A DNA stretch of 64,000 nt from Metridium senile (taxonomy: Eukaryota; Cnidaria; Anthozoa; Actiniaria; Metridiidae): the NCBI GenBank assembly GCA_949775045.1, contig OX459103.1, forward strand, positions 11,228,605 to 11,292,604. The letters are read 5' to 3'. Positions 24,501 through 36,800 of this stretch are shown here, one piece after another. The position numbers and the translations under genes were made by a program. How positions within the stretch are numbered: position 1 is the stretch's first letter; every line of letters starts with the position of its first letter. Under the pieces are notes generated by a model. That model ran no database searches and was not told where the DNA came from. It saw only the letters and a list, made by a program, of their open reading frames with translations.

Positions 24501-27500
24501 TACAATAGACGGTAACCATTGTCTTTGCTTTAACCGGTCCTTGGATAGGATTGTTAATAGCCTGACACTCGTACTCAGTCCCACTCTGACGTCTGGTAAC
24601 ATTTGATATACGAAGAATTGCACTCCCAACTCCTTGTGTTATGGTTGTCTTAGTAACGCTGTCTATCCACGTAACGTTCGGTGTTGGAGGACCAACCGCT
24701 GTACACAAAATTCTCAAGTCCGAGTGCTCAAGTATAAATGTCTTTATACTTGGTCGAGTGGTAAAAGTTGGAGTTTCTGAAAACATTATCAGGAAGGCAA
24801 TCAATTCATCCAATTTAATTCCTAAATAAACCCCTCCCCTCCGTGAAAAAGTGATCTGAAAACAAGAATAATTCGTGGCGTCGATGTAGGTACCGTATCG
24901 GTTCATGCGTTCAAGGTATTTGATTGATGGTTTGTCTTGCAATTGATTTGCTTAAATAGACTAAAGTCAAAACATTACTATGTATTTTAGAGCAACAGAA
25001 ACTTGCTAAACCAGCTTATTACATTTGTTTGAAACATTTATTTTTAACAGTTTGCTGACCTTTTAAAATACCTTTTCCAACAGTCTATAAAGCATTATCT
25101 TGTCATCTCGGATAAAAAACTTACCTGTAACTTTTAGTGTTGTTGTGCTGATTTTATTTTTTCCTCTATTTAATAACAGCATACATCCATAAACACCATC
25201 ATCAGCTGTGGTTACATCAGTAACGACCAACGTAGCTTGTTCCTCGCGACTCACACGTTTGGTAGGACTAAGCAACCGAGTTGGACAAGTGTCATTGGAA
25301 ATATGAAATTTCCATCCAATATATCCATTATCACGACCAATCACATTTGAAATGTCTTTATAGAACCATATTGGTGATAATGTACGAAACTCATTGTTTC
25401 TATTACCAACAGAGTATGTCCACACAAACTTGGCAGTTTGTCCCTTCACTACATACAGTTGGCTTGGAGGATTTTTGGTGAAATCAACAGATGCATCTAA
25501 ACATTAAGTCCGGGTGAGAATAATTGATTATCAACCATGAACCAGAAACAAGAATCATGAACAACACCATAAACAACACACAAAGGAAAAAAAGGTAATG
25601 GGCTCCTGAACCAGCCAATCAAGAAAAAACACAAGCAGGCTTATAAGCAAGCTAACAACAAAACAAACAAAATGCAAAACGTTAATAGAAATAGAGACAA
25701 CATCACCAAAAATACATGTAGAAAAACTGTTCAAATTATTGTTTTTACTTGTTGATATGCATGAAAAACTATCAGTTCAAATCATTTTTCTGCTGCTTGT
25801 TGATATGCATGAATTAACACGGACGTCATATCAAGACATCGTCATAATATTCTTAGTTTGACTATAAGAAAATATCCAGCACTTCAGTCAACTTACACCA
25901 TTTTGTGTGTAGGTTGATCTTTTTTTGGTAGTAAATATAAATATTACAGATTAATGAACTAGCAGAAAATGATGATGCGCTTGAAAGTATCTATGTTAAA
26001 AGTGACTGTAGTCGTTTATCAAAGGCGTCGTCAAGCTCAACACAAAGAGAAAAACTAAGGACAATGCTCTTAGCAAAAAAGAAACTGGAGTTAGCCAAAG
26101 CGAGACAGCACGAGGAAGTCGAAACCGCAAAACTCTTAAGAGAAATGAACGCAAGAAGAGAAATCAGGAAATTGGAGGAGGACGCAGCATTAGCTGAGGT
26201 TGAGTGGCAGGTAGAAACGGAATGCAACACCAATAACGACGTACACTCCATAGTTGATGGCGCCCAAGGTCGTATCCAATACAGTACTCCCATCGACAAC
26301 CCTTGTAAGCCACCTGAGGTTCCCCCTACTGGTATCTCAACCGTAAAGCTAAGTGCCCGCCCACTGACTTGCAACGATTCCTTTGCTGCGCCACCTGCAT
26401 CCAATCTGCATCCTACCAAGAGCTGGAGTCCTGGCTACGATCAAAAACAGAATTCTGCAGAACAACGTGTACCTTCCCTTTACGATCAACAAAGCTCTGT
26501 GAAACCATGTGCGTTTTCGCTTGACGATGAACAAAGTTCCCCGAAACCACGTGCGTCTCCCCTCGATAACAACCAAAGTGCTAAGGAGCAACACATACCA
26601 TCCCCGACCTCAGTGAAAGATAACTCGAATTCAGCTATCACAGATCCTAAGTCAACTTCCATGGATCATATTGCAACAATGCTAAAGATACAGCTTCTTA
26701 ACGGTATAAAGCCAACCCAGTTCAGTGGTAAGCCAGCGGATTTTCCTTTCCTGCGCAAGCAGTTAAGCGAACACTTGGAATCCCAACTTCTATCAGATGC
26801 CCAGCGTGTTGAATATCTACCAAAGTTCTTGTGCGGCGATGCTCTAGAAGTTATTAGGAGAAACCGCGGTTGTTCATACGACGATCTGGTCAACATCTTG
26901 GAAAATCGTTACGGTCGCCCCGTACAGGTATCGCAGGCCTGTATAGAGGAACTGATATCCGGCCCCAAATTGAACTACGGCGATAACGTTGGACTACTGA
27001 ACTTCGCTGAAAGGCTGAACACAGCCACCAAGATCTTGACTGGAGCCGATGAACAGGAGATCAGCGTTGCTACCAATCTGCGCAAGATTATTAGTCGCCT
27101 ACCAAACGATCTAATTTCAAAATGGCAAAACGTGAACTACGAAATACTTAGACGTGGATCATCCGCACGTCTAAAGGACATTTCTGACTTTGTCAAGAAG
27201 CATGCAACCATTAGGAATGACCCGATTTATGGGTTACCAAAAAGAGAAAACAAGGACATTAAGACCAACACAAGGCCAACACTAAAACCACAACTTCCTA
27301 TACAGAAACTTTCGACCATTGCAAACACAAGCGTCGAGAAAGATGCCAAAAGGATGCCAACTGCACCCGTAGACCGTTGCGATGTATGCAAGGGTCCTCG
27401 CCACAACCTGAAAGGTTGCCCAATCATCAAGCAATGTGATCACGTAGATGTACGTCGTCAATACGCTGCCGCCTACCACTTCTGTTTCAACTGCGGAAAA

Positions 27501-30500
27501 CAACGTCCAGGTCATGGTTCTGGGACTTGCCCAGATACGCCGTCCTGCTCACGTTGCGGTGGTCGCCACTTGGACATCCTTCACAAAGATAAAATCCCTA
27601 GTCGTCAGTACTCTTCGACACCCAGTCAGGATAAAGGTTCTACCTACAATGACAAGGAGTCCGCACAGCCTTCACATGTAAAGAAGCCTGATCCAAAGCC
27701 TCAGCTAAAGGGAGTGTCTTCTGCCGCAGTTAACAACTTGAACTCATCTGTGGTTCTTAATGTGCTCCCTGTTGTCATCACCTCGAGTGATAATAGGAGC
27801 TTGTCTACTTACGCCTTTCTCGACAATGGCTGCACAGATACCCTGATAGATCAACAGTTAGCTGATGAACTCAACATAAAGGGAGTCCCAGAGGAGATTC
27901 AAATTACGACCATTACGTCCAGTCGACAAGCTGAAACTCAACATGTAAGCTTCACCCTTAAGTCTGTGAGGATGACGAGGAAATTAAGGTCAACGATGCA
28001 TACGTCCTCCCAGATCTACACCAGTCCGAGCAGGTGTTACCTGAATCCGTCGACACGTCCTACTGCCCTCATCTACAAGATATTAAGTTCTTAACCGTCG
28101 ACGTACCCCGCATCTCCATATTGATAGGCAGTAACATTCCAAGTGCACATGTACAGAGGGAAGTCAGGTCTCCTAATGATGACGAGAATGGCCTCTACGG
28201 ATATCGCTATCCACTTGGATGGACCCTGTGCGGTCCAATTAATGCAGTTACTAAACATACTGCATCGTTGAACTCCATATCAATGGACTGTCGTCTTGAT
28301 GAAGCTCTTGAAAGGTTCTGGAAGATAGAAGACAATGCAATATCTGGCGCTAAAAAGGAACTATCTCTTGAAGATAGACGTGCACTCCAAATAATAGAGG
28401 ACACCACAAGATTTGTCGATGGACATTATGAAGTGGGTCTTCCGTGGAAGGATGTTGAGCCCAAGCTCCCAAACAATCGAAGTATGGCCGAAAGAAGGCT
28501 TGAGATGCTACGACGAAGGCTCGTGAAACCTGACAATAAGGAACTTGAATCGATGTATCGACAAACCATGCAGGGCTACATAGACAAAGGGTATGCAAAG
28601 AAACTCACTAAGGATGAAATCGACACAGAAAGCCCAGTACGTTGGTACTTACCGCACCATCCCGTGTACAACCCTTACAAGCCGGGAAAGGTCCGAGTCG
28701 TTTTCGACGCTGCGGCTGAGTTCCAAAGCACCTCTCATAACAAGGCTTTACTGCAGGGTCCAGATTCCACAAACAGCCTCATTGGAGTGCTCCTACGCTT
28801 TAGAAAGGGCAATGTAGCTCTAGCCGCCGACGTTGAATCTATGTTCCACCAGGTTCATGTTCCAGAACGGGACCAACAAGCTCTGCGCTTCCTTTGGTGG
28901 ACACATGGTTACGACGAGCCCCCTGACGTGTATTCTATGCAAGTGCACATCTTTGGAGCCACCTCCTCACCATGCGTGGTTAACTCGACTCTCAGGAGAA
29001 CCGCCAACGAGAACTCTGATGAATTCTCGGATGAAGCAGTCGCAGCTGTAAAGCACAACTTCTACGTCGACGATGGACTGCCATCAAGTAGCGACGCAGT
29101 GTCGGCAGCTTCTCTAGCGAATGAACTGGTTGACCTTCTTCACAAAGGAGGCTTCAACTTAACAAAGTTTACCTCTAACAGCCAAGACGTCTTGGCCGCA
29201 ATCCCGTCACAGAAAAGAGCCAAACCTGAGTTAGACCTCGACTTGGACGAACTACCTGTCGAGAGAGCTCTCGGAGTTCGCTGGCATGTTGAGCCTGACG
29301 AACTCGGATTTACAATCAAAGACCTGGATCGACCTGAAACCAAACGTGGAATCTTGTCAACTGTGTGTTCATTGTACGACCCCCTCGGCATGGCAGCTCC
29401 AGTTGTTCTTCAAGCTAAGAACCTCCTGCAAGATCTTTGGCGAGCGAAAGCCATTGACTGATAGTTTCCTCACCAGATGGCGAGATTGGAAAAACGCCCT
29501 GCAGACCATGGCTGATGTACGTATCCCACGGTGTTACTTCCCTCCTGGAACCATCCTGTCACAGTGCCAACTACAGATGCACCACTTTGCCGATGCCTCG
29601 GAGCATGGGTATGGAACTGTGTCTTACTTAAGAGTGAAATACCCAGACGGTACTATTCATTGCTCATTTCTAATGGGAAAGTCGCGTAATGCTCCCGTTA
29701 AGTTCACCACTGTCCCAAGGCTCGAGCTCCAAGCTTCTGTTCTGTCAACACGGATGAACAACTCTATTAGAGCCGAACTTGACCTGGACATCGAAAGAAC
29801 ACAGTATTGGACAGACAGTGCAATAGTCTTGCATTATCTAAGGAATCCAAAGCTTCGCCTTCAAACCTTTGTGGCGAATCGTGTACAAGAGATCAAAGAA
29901 AACTCGAGTGTTGAAGAATGGAGTCATGTTCCCGGTGTCCTAAACCCGGCTGATGATGTTTCAAGAGGGTATGCACCCTCACAGCTTTCGCCCGATGGCA
30001 GATGGCTACGCGCTCCCGATTTTCTATGGCGTGATGAGTCCTGCTGGCCTGATGGTGACATCAACACCCCCACTGAAGAGGTCCTCGAGCTTAAGAAAGA
30101 GAAGCACGTGAACACCACTGCTGTCAAAGTTCAAGAAAACTCTTCCGCCTCTAGTGAGATGCCAACGCTACACAAAGTCGTCGAGAGCTGCTCAAACTGG
30201 ACCACCTTGCTTCGCCGTATTGCATGGCTCGCGAGATTCGTCGAATACATCCGTGATCGTAAAAACGTGCCTACTGGTAATCTGACACTCGACGAGATTG
30301 CAAACGCTGAGTTGCAAGTTACAAAGATTGCACAACGAGCCTGTTACAAAGACGAAATCAAAGTCCTGCGCTCTGCTAAAGGTGTGAGTCCATCAAGCAA
30401 GATTGCTACTCTAAATCCAATACTTGACAGCCAGCAATTGCTAAGAGTAGGCGGGCGAGTCACACCAGGGCCAACTCTACGAATCACTACACAACCTCTT

Positions 30501-33064
30501 ATTATCCCCAAAGGCCACCATGTTGCTGCCCTACTGATAACGCACATCCACAAATCGTGTGGTCACTTGGGACGTGAACACGTCTTGTCAAGGCTTAGAG
30601 AGAAGTATTGGATCCCTCAAGCACGAGTGTTAACCAGATCTATTCTAAGACGATGTCTCACCTGCAAAAGGCTGAATTCTAGGCCACTCACACAAAAAAT
30701 GGCACCGCTACCAACCTCTCGCACAGCAGCATATGAGCCACCGTTTACTCGCACTGGTATGGACCTTTTTGGTCCCTTACACGTCAAACATGGCCGAGGA
30801 ACAGCTAAACGTTGGTGTTGCCTCTTCACCTGCCTTACAACACGCGCCGTCCATCTGGAGGTCGTTAGCTCTCTGAGTAGTGATGATTTCTTGCTATGTC
30901 TAAGAAGGTTTCTGAATCGCCGAGGAGACGTGCTAGAGCTGCGCTGCGACAACGGTACCAACTTCGTGGGAGCGGAGCGTGAGTTAAAGGAAAGCTTCGA
31001 GGCATGGAACCAAGATCAAATACAGAAGGAGCTCATTCAACGAGGATGTAAGTGGATCTTCCAACCGCCCACTGCATCGAGCATGTCCGGAGTTTGGGAG
31101 AGACTGGTCAGGAGTGCGAAAACAGTTCTGAAGTCCATTATTGGTACCTATACTGTGTGTGATGACGTCTTGTCTACGGTGCTGACCGAAGTAGAACGTG
31201 TACTCAACAGCCGGGCCTTGACGAACAACTCAGACGACCCAAACGATTTGGACGCCTTAACTCCAGCTCACTTCCTCCTACAGCGAAAGGTCATTTCCCT
31301 ACCTCCTGGTGTCTTCTGTGAAGCAGATGGTATACTGAGACGAAAGTGGCGTCAGGCCCAATTCCTTGCTGATCTCTTTTGGTCTAGGTGGATCAAGGAG
31401 TACTTGCCGCTGTTACAAGTAAGATGCAAATGGCTTGCCGTGAAGCCTAACCTGAAGCCGAACGACTTGGTACTTCTAGTCAATGGCAATTCACCGAGAG
31501 GTCACTGGAATCTGGGTAGGATAATTGAATGCTATCCGGGAAGTGATGGCCTCGTCAGGACTGTCAAGGTTAAGACAAGATCGGGTGAATTTGTACGCCC
31601 CATACAAAAACTCTGTTTGTTAGAAAACAATTTAGATTGACTGCATCGTCAAAGATTGTTATAGACTGTTATGTATCGTTAATATTTAGTTAGATTGGTT
31701 CCTACCGGAGTAGGCCCAAGGCGGCCGGTATGTGCGGGATCCCTGTGGCAATGTCACATGTCCAGGGTCTCGTGGCCGTGATTTTACTGACATTGACAGC
31801 GTTGTGCTTCGATAATCACTCGTTTACATTATTTACGTATTTTTACCTTCTTTTGTGGATATAATGGGCTAAGATCGTAAGTAATCGTTAGTTTATTGTA
31901 TTATATTGATTCTGTCATTTATTTAGTGTAAATTTAGGCTTTCTTTTAATGTAAAATATCGTAATTTGTATTTCAGTTTTACTTGATTGAGATGAACCGT
32001 AAAATGTTGTTGTAAACTTCTATTCATTAAAAAACCAAGTTGAAAGAACGCCCAAAATGATTGTTGTCCTACACAGAATCCTTTACTTTTTCGATGTCGA
32101 TTTGAAGCAAACTCACATCCACACTCAGCGTATATATTCGAATCGTATTCCCCGACCATATTCAGATACATTCAATTACCTCGTATTTTCTTATCGTATT
32201 CTTTAAATTAAGAACACTTTCTTCAGAAGTTAATCAAGAAATTACACTATCCAAATTGCTGACTAGCAAAGGCCGTAAGCATTTTCAATTCGTATCTATG
32301 ATTTCATGCGAGCAATGTAAATGGTTTTTCAACTACAATGTTCACTGTTAAATAACTATATATTTGCTATTTATGATGTAATTTTAATTATTTTAAAGTT
32401 TCAACAGAAGATTTCCGTACGTAGGCTGTGCTTAGATTCATAACACCAGAGTTAATTAACTCTAATAACACTTCCGCTTCACAAGGCGCTTTACCCTGAT
32501 CATAGTTATTACTAACTATGCCCTGATGAAGAGCAAGTTGATCGAAAGCTCGGGGAATATAATTATTGTAAGGCTGATGAAAGTGTTATGGTTGCAAAGC
32601 AGATGGCCCGAAAGCTATGGCCTGAAAAGAACAGGCTTGAATCGTTTTAACAACAAAATATATATATAATATACATAACAATCTGCAGCGGAAACGTGTT
32701 TTCACAGTTTTCACAGTTTCAAAGCTACAGAAGTAGATTTCACTCAGAGTAAAATAGGTAGGGCCTTTTACAAATGATTACTATAAATAACTAGCCAATT
32801 GTAGAGCTAGTTTGTGCGTCGGTTTTTACTCAATACAGTAGCTGTATATTAGTTCCTTTGCATAATTTTACATTCATTTGTACAATATCCGGGATAACCA
32901 AGATATTGGCCATTGTTGTTAGCCCTAGCTCAGTATTATGAGGCTGTATGATTTCAAACAAACCTATGAGCGTATCATTTGTATATCTTACCAATATTGA
33001 GAATTAACAGCGGTATGCCAAGCAATCCATAAACAACGAGACACAGATTACAGCGAGAAGACAT
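18538..33064 (-). CDS. Receptor B: Ig/Ig/(Ig)/FN3/TM receptor with ITAM tail
   Basis: Inferred exons: 33064-32992 (signal peptide MSSRCNLC...), 25496-25125 (V-set-like), 24776-24504 (I-set), 21257-about 21016 (D3, damaged), 20448-20182 (FN3), 19719-19672 (juxtamembrane), 19413-19311 (TM), 19143-19119, 18870-18538 (tail). All junctions except the D3 donor are GT/AG with matching phase. The D3 exon lost about 38 bp including the last strand and the phase-1 donor seen in C and D. Reading on would shift FN3 out of frame, while skipping D3 (phase 1-1) keeps it. The tail has YQPL-x6-YQSL plus YEPL and YQQL. Intron 1 (7.5 kb) holds a BEL/Pao element and intron 3 a hAT-type element. Likely a receptor with D3 skipped, or a recent pseudogene. 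Confidence 0.75.
19479..19552. repeat. (AATG)n microsatellite
   Basis: Tandem GAATGAAT units in the intron before the TM exon of receptor B. Shorter versions occur at the equivalent spots of C (about 34900-34930) and D (about 44840-44880). Confidence 0.9.
20600..20915 (-). mobile_element. tRNA-like SINE fragments (two)
   Basis: Two related pieces (about 20600-20715 and 20830-20915) contain ATGAGAAAATTATCAT followed by tRNA-like sequence. On the minus strand the first has GTGTAGCTGTTAAAACATC and B-box-like GGTTTAATTCCC. No intact cloverleaf. They lie in the D3-FN3 intron of receptor B. Confidence 0.4.
21719..24467. mobile_element. hAT-like non-autonomous transposon in receptor B intron 3
   Basis: An 8-bp direct repeat AACCTAAC flanks the element (21711-21718 and 24468-24475). 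The ends CAGGAGGGAGGGG are perfect inverted repeats. An 8-bp duplication with a CAGG start is the hAT signature. Subterminal TGACGTCAC occurs near both ends. No transposase-length ORF in 2.75 kb. The paralogous intron of receptor C continues uninterrupted at this point. Confidence 0.8.
25943..28094 (+). pseudogene. BEL/Pao gag-protease fragment
   Basis: The open frame continues upstream of the Met at 26064 to the truncation junction, so that Met is not the true start. An N-terminal Lys/Glu-rich coiled coil is followed by a DUF1759-type capsid region (FSGKPADFPFLRKQL ... LPKFLCGDALEVI). Three CCHC/CCHH knuckles come next (CDVCKGPRHNLKGC, CFNCGKQRPGHGSGTC, CSRCGGRH). The aspartic protease motif is AFLDNGCTDTLID, with DNG in place of the usual DSG/DTG. 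Frame is lost near 27970 by an apparent one-base deletion, and the last ~40 residues here are out of frame. Confidence 0.85.
28034..29461 (+). pseudogene. BEL/Pao reverse transcriptase segment
   Basis: Read from about 27970 in the shifted frame. RT motifs are visible: RVVFDAAAEF, LALA-type DVESMFHQV (catalytic Asp), FLWW, and the YVDD box (FYVDDGL). It begins with the protease-RT linker typical of Pao polyproteins (ILIGSNIP, YPLGWTLCGP). It ends prematurely at 29461 where a second frameshift throws it into a stop. Confidence 0.85.
29440..31640 (+). pseudogene. BEL/Pao RNase H, integrase and DUF5641 segment
   Basis: RNase H-like motifs (HHFADASEHGYG, PRLELQA, YWTDSAIVLHYL) are followed by the integrase zinc-binding domain (HLGREHVLSRL ... 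CLTCKR). The catalytic core has Asp in GMDLFGPL, Asp in RCDNGTNF and Glu in GVWERLV. A C-terminal DUF5641-type domain (LKPNDLVLLVNG ... GHWNLGRI) ends the chain. The upstream part of this frame (29286-29440) is out of register with the RT. The stop at 31640 is the natural polyprotein end. Confidence 0.85.
31731..32073 (+). repeat. Probable BEL/Pao 3' LTR
   Basis: Starts TGTGCGGG directly after a GGCCCAAGGCGGCCGGTA tract and ends near CCTACA (about 32073), giving TG...CA-type termini around 343 bp. No second copy exists in the window to confirm the ends. Confidence 0.55.
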
Positions 33065-33190
33065 TGTTGTGATGGTTTACGGTGCAACGAACACTGACCT
33101 TGAACACATTGTTGATTACCGATGTTTGTATAAACTATCAACTGAACAAGCTGGTTAGATCGTACACTGTCATTGGTCGGTTAAATTATT
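33065..33190 (-). promoter_or_regulatory. Putative promoter of receptor B
   Basis: Conserved block with inverted ATTGG at 33172-33176, i.e. CCAAT 108 bp before the ATG at 33064, in register with receptors A and C. Confidence 0.5.
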
Positions 33191-33893
33191 GTCATACACG
33201 TGCAAACGGTTAAAGATATGACAAAATGATTTGGTCGACTATAAACGTTTATAAATATCTCAACTCAAAATATCCTTTAAATCTGTAAAATAATGATTGT
33301 AAACACTTACAATGTTATACCATATATTACAAGTATACAAGTATATATATATATAAATTTGTCAATAGTACTTCTTGTTACCCGAATATTCAACTAAAAT
33401 TGAATATTCAATCTTTGAAATAATAAAACTATAAAACACAAATCTGTTTCGATAACTGTTTCGTTTCAATTGTTGTTTTTATTTTTGTGATAAACAAAAA
33501 ATCCTGATTGGTTGAATGTTGGAAATATGTCTCATTTACTTTGAATAACGAAACAGTTTGAGTCAACTAATAATATAATACACTGCAGAATATATGTGTG
33601 GAAGTTAATTTTGGAAGTTACAGCACTGCAGCTAATAATAGCTGAGAAACCCATTTTTGTCGCTGGTAGTAAGTGTAAGATAGTGCAATTAAATGCGAAT
33701 TGAGGCGAATTTATACGCCATGTAGAGTAGGCATATTACTAACTAAACGACGCATTACTTACGTCAAAATACTTTAGTAGCGCGTAAGACGTAAGTATCG
33801 GTACTGAAATAAGCCTCACGTAACAGTTTTAACTTGATCACGTATTGTTTACATTATGAAGACTTTGATGCTACGTAAGACAGAGTAAGTATT
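33191..33893. other. Receptor B-C spacer
   Basis: AT-rich spacer, the shortest between paralogues (830 bp in all). Its left half matches the upstream flanks of A and C; the right half (TAACTAAACGACGCATTACTTACG near 33733) matches the 3' flank of receptor A near 7130. No gene. Confidence 0.6.
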
Positions 33894-36800
33894 TTAACTT
33901 ACAGATGAATTATTTACGCTAGAATGATCATGCAGGCTTTGATACTCCTTAGGACGGTCACGTAACGGTTGATACGTATCGTTACGTTGATCAGTAGTAG
34001 CGTGTTTTGTACGTAGAGGTTCGTACTGTACTGTTAGGTCGTGTTGTATTGTCTCTGGGTTCAGTTGTTGGTAATGGTCCTGACTGGTCTGTGTATTTCC
34101 TGGTATCTCATATATCGCTGGTTTACTTGGTACGGCTGGTTTGGTGTGGGGTTGTCCCACTGTTTCATACTCTGCAATCGACTGACTTGTTTGGGCTGTT
34201 TGGACAGGAGATGGGACCGTAGCCATCTCAGCTATTTTATTCTGTCAAAAATGAAACAAATTAGAAAAAATATATAGATTCATTTGTCCATACGTTTTTT
34301 GTTCTTTTAATTGTGTGTTTTGTTTGCTTGTTTAATTTGCGTTCATTTGTTCTTTCTGTCGTCTGCAGGATAGCTTGTTTTGTGTGTGTGTGTGTTTGTT
34401 TCATTTCTACTGCTTTCATTGATCCGGTGTTAATAGAATATGAAGAATATATTTGATCACAGAATATCAAAAAGAATCGATACATTATGAAAATAAGTTG
34501 AAGTTACTTACATTGTAACCTGAATCGGTAGTTTTCCTGGAAAGGAGATAGGAGTAAATTATTAATCATATGAACGATTGAGTGATCGTGACTTATTGTT
34601 ATATATTTATATAGAATAATTTCATATATGTATAATGTATGTATATCATATATCGACAATGCTCTAACGATATAAATAACGCTGTACATGTTCTCATATA
34701 AATATAATAAAGAATTACTTTGATGTTGTCTTGTTTCTGTAAATGTACACAACAAGTAGAATGTTGACAATTAACGAGATGACAAGAAATGTGGCACACA
34801 CAGCAACCGCTACCGTTCCACCTACATGCAAAAATGTTAATTTTAAACTCATGAAAAAGACATAAATCATAATATTTTTAAATTATATCAATGATTGAGT
34901 AAATGAGTGAATGAATGCATTAATGAATGAAAGAATGCAAACTTTATACAACGAGGGTAACACTGAATATAATTCTTAAATTAACAAACCCCTGTCGTTC
35001 TAAACTGTATATTCAAACCTTGTGACTCTTGCTGTGAAGATGATCTTTCCTGTCCTATGAAATAAAAATGATTTTTTACATTCCAAGTGTCAAAGTTTCT
35101 TCTAGTATCTCATTAGCTGGGGAAATGTCACTTGTAAGACGAAAAATTTTTCCCGGGAAGATATCTGACAGGGAAGAAACATAGAGCAGTAATTACCAAA
35201 CATGAAGTCACGTGACGTAGCGTAGGTATCTAATGAAAGGCTTTCATGTGCTAACGAAGTAAGATATTAAGTTTTTTTTCAAGCAATTAAATAGACGATG
35301 TATTTCAAATTTAATATGTATCAGTGCTCAGGAAGATTTAAAATTTTATGTAATGACCAGTTTAATAAGTGTATCATTAACTTACTTCTTGTAGTAAAAG
35401 CTATGCTTGTATTAGTACTATGACCAGCAATGTTACGCGAGTAAAACAGGCCTTCATAATCTGTATTCTGTATCAGTCCAACAACTGAGTAGTACATTTT
35501 TGTGGTGTCATTGATATGAAATGTCTTGGAATCCATAACTAACTTGTAACCAGTGGTTGGACTACCTCCATTGTATAATGGTTTTGTCCACCTTATAGTA
35601 ACTGATGTTGATTCTTTGTCTGTAACAAACACTTGTGGTCGCCCTGGTGGGACTGGAGGTAAAACAAAACATTAGACTCTAGCTATTTGAGCCTTCCTTT
35701 GATTAGTTTATTCATTGTATCAACGTTAAATTTGAATGAATCAATGGAAAAATGAATAAATAAATGAGACGAATAAATAGGTGTTTAATAAGTATGAACA
35801 ATTGGAGTTATTGATCAGTGATTGAGAATTTGTACTTTCAATTCGGTCGGATCACAGTGGTGAGACCAATACACAAAACTCCATATAAAGACTATCTTAT
35901 GATTTGTACTTACACAGTTGATTAACAGTAATACTGTGTTCATCACCACCAACAACATTAGTTGCTCTACATCTATAACAACCATAGTCACCACTATCTT
36001 GTCCAGTCATCACTGTCACTTCACTACCATCAGTAATCATGTGTATATTGGAAGTGATAAGTTCACCATTGGGTCAGTACCATTTCCAGGCAGGGCCAGG
36101 TAGTGCACTGGAATATTTACACATAAGTGTTACCATGTTACCATTCCAGGAACTGATATTAGTAGTGGACGAAGATTTGTCGATCGTTGGTGGATCTAGG
36201 TATGTAAAAATACTTTATAAACAATCGTTATTGAAATTTGGTATTTCATAATAGATTACATTGATTCAGTTTGTAGTTTTGACAAAAAGGCTTATAGACC
36301 GAATGCCAATATGGCCGCCACTTCATTATCATATTTCTTTAAATTGGTATTTTAATTGATCACTACATCAAAATTATAGATTAGAATGACATCCACAAAG
36401 TGTTGATGTATTAGACAAAAATATTAAATTTTTTAGAAGTTATGAGAATTTGAATAAATATAAAAAAAAAACACCACAGAGGTTAGCAAGGCAACAGTTC
36501 ACAGCTGTTCACATACAAATCTCTGTAATTTTGATTTCAAATAGTTTTACTTTAATTATATTCATAGCAGTAGACCTTTTCAAAAATACATATTTCTGAC
36601 TGCTCTTTCTAATGGTTGTTGCTTATCGTATAAGATTTAGTTTCTGTTTTGAAAGTCAATTGCGGCCTTATTGGTATTCGGTATACACCCTTTCCAAGAA
36701 ACGTTGTCACCCGTGAAGTGAAAAGCCTACAAGCTAGTAGCGCAGGGGATTATGGGTAACCTATGCATACTTTATTAATTAGAACGCAGGTATTTCATGG

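Larger units (their letters stand above)
25939..32075 (+). mobile_element. BEL/Pao LTR retrotransposon, 5'-truncated and frameshifted
   Basis: Gag, protease, RT, RNase H, integrase and a 3' LTR follow in BEL/Pao order. Paralogous intron sequence of receptor A (AGTAAATATCGAATAAGG...) departs at about 25939 and resumes near 32090, so the element sits in intron 1 of receptor B. There is no 5' LTR, primer-binding site or gag start; the left junction cuts into the gag frame, and about 130 bp of intron are also missing. Two frameshifts (near 27970 and 29450) break the polyprotein, so it is inactive. Confidence 0.85.

Noticed and set aside
26349..26594. Minus-strand ORFs within the BEL/Pao region
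   Set aside because: Shadows of gag; no motifs of their own.
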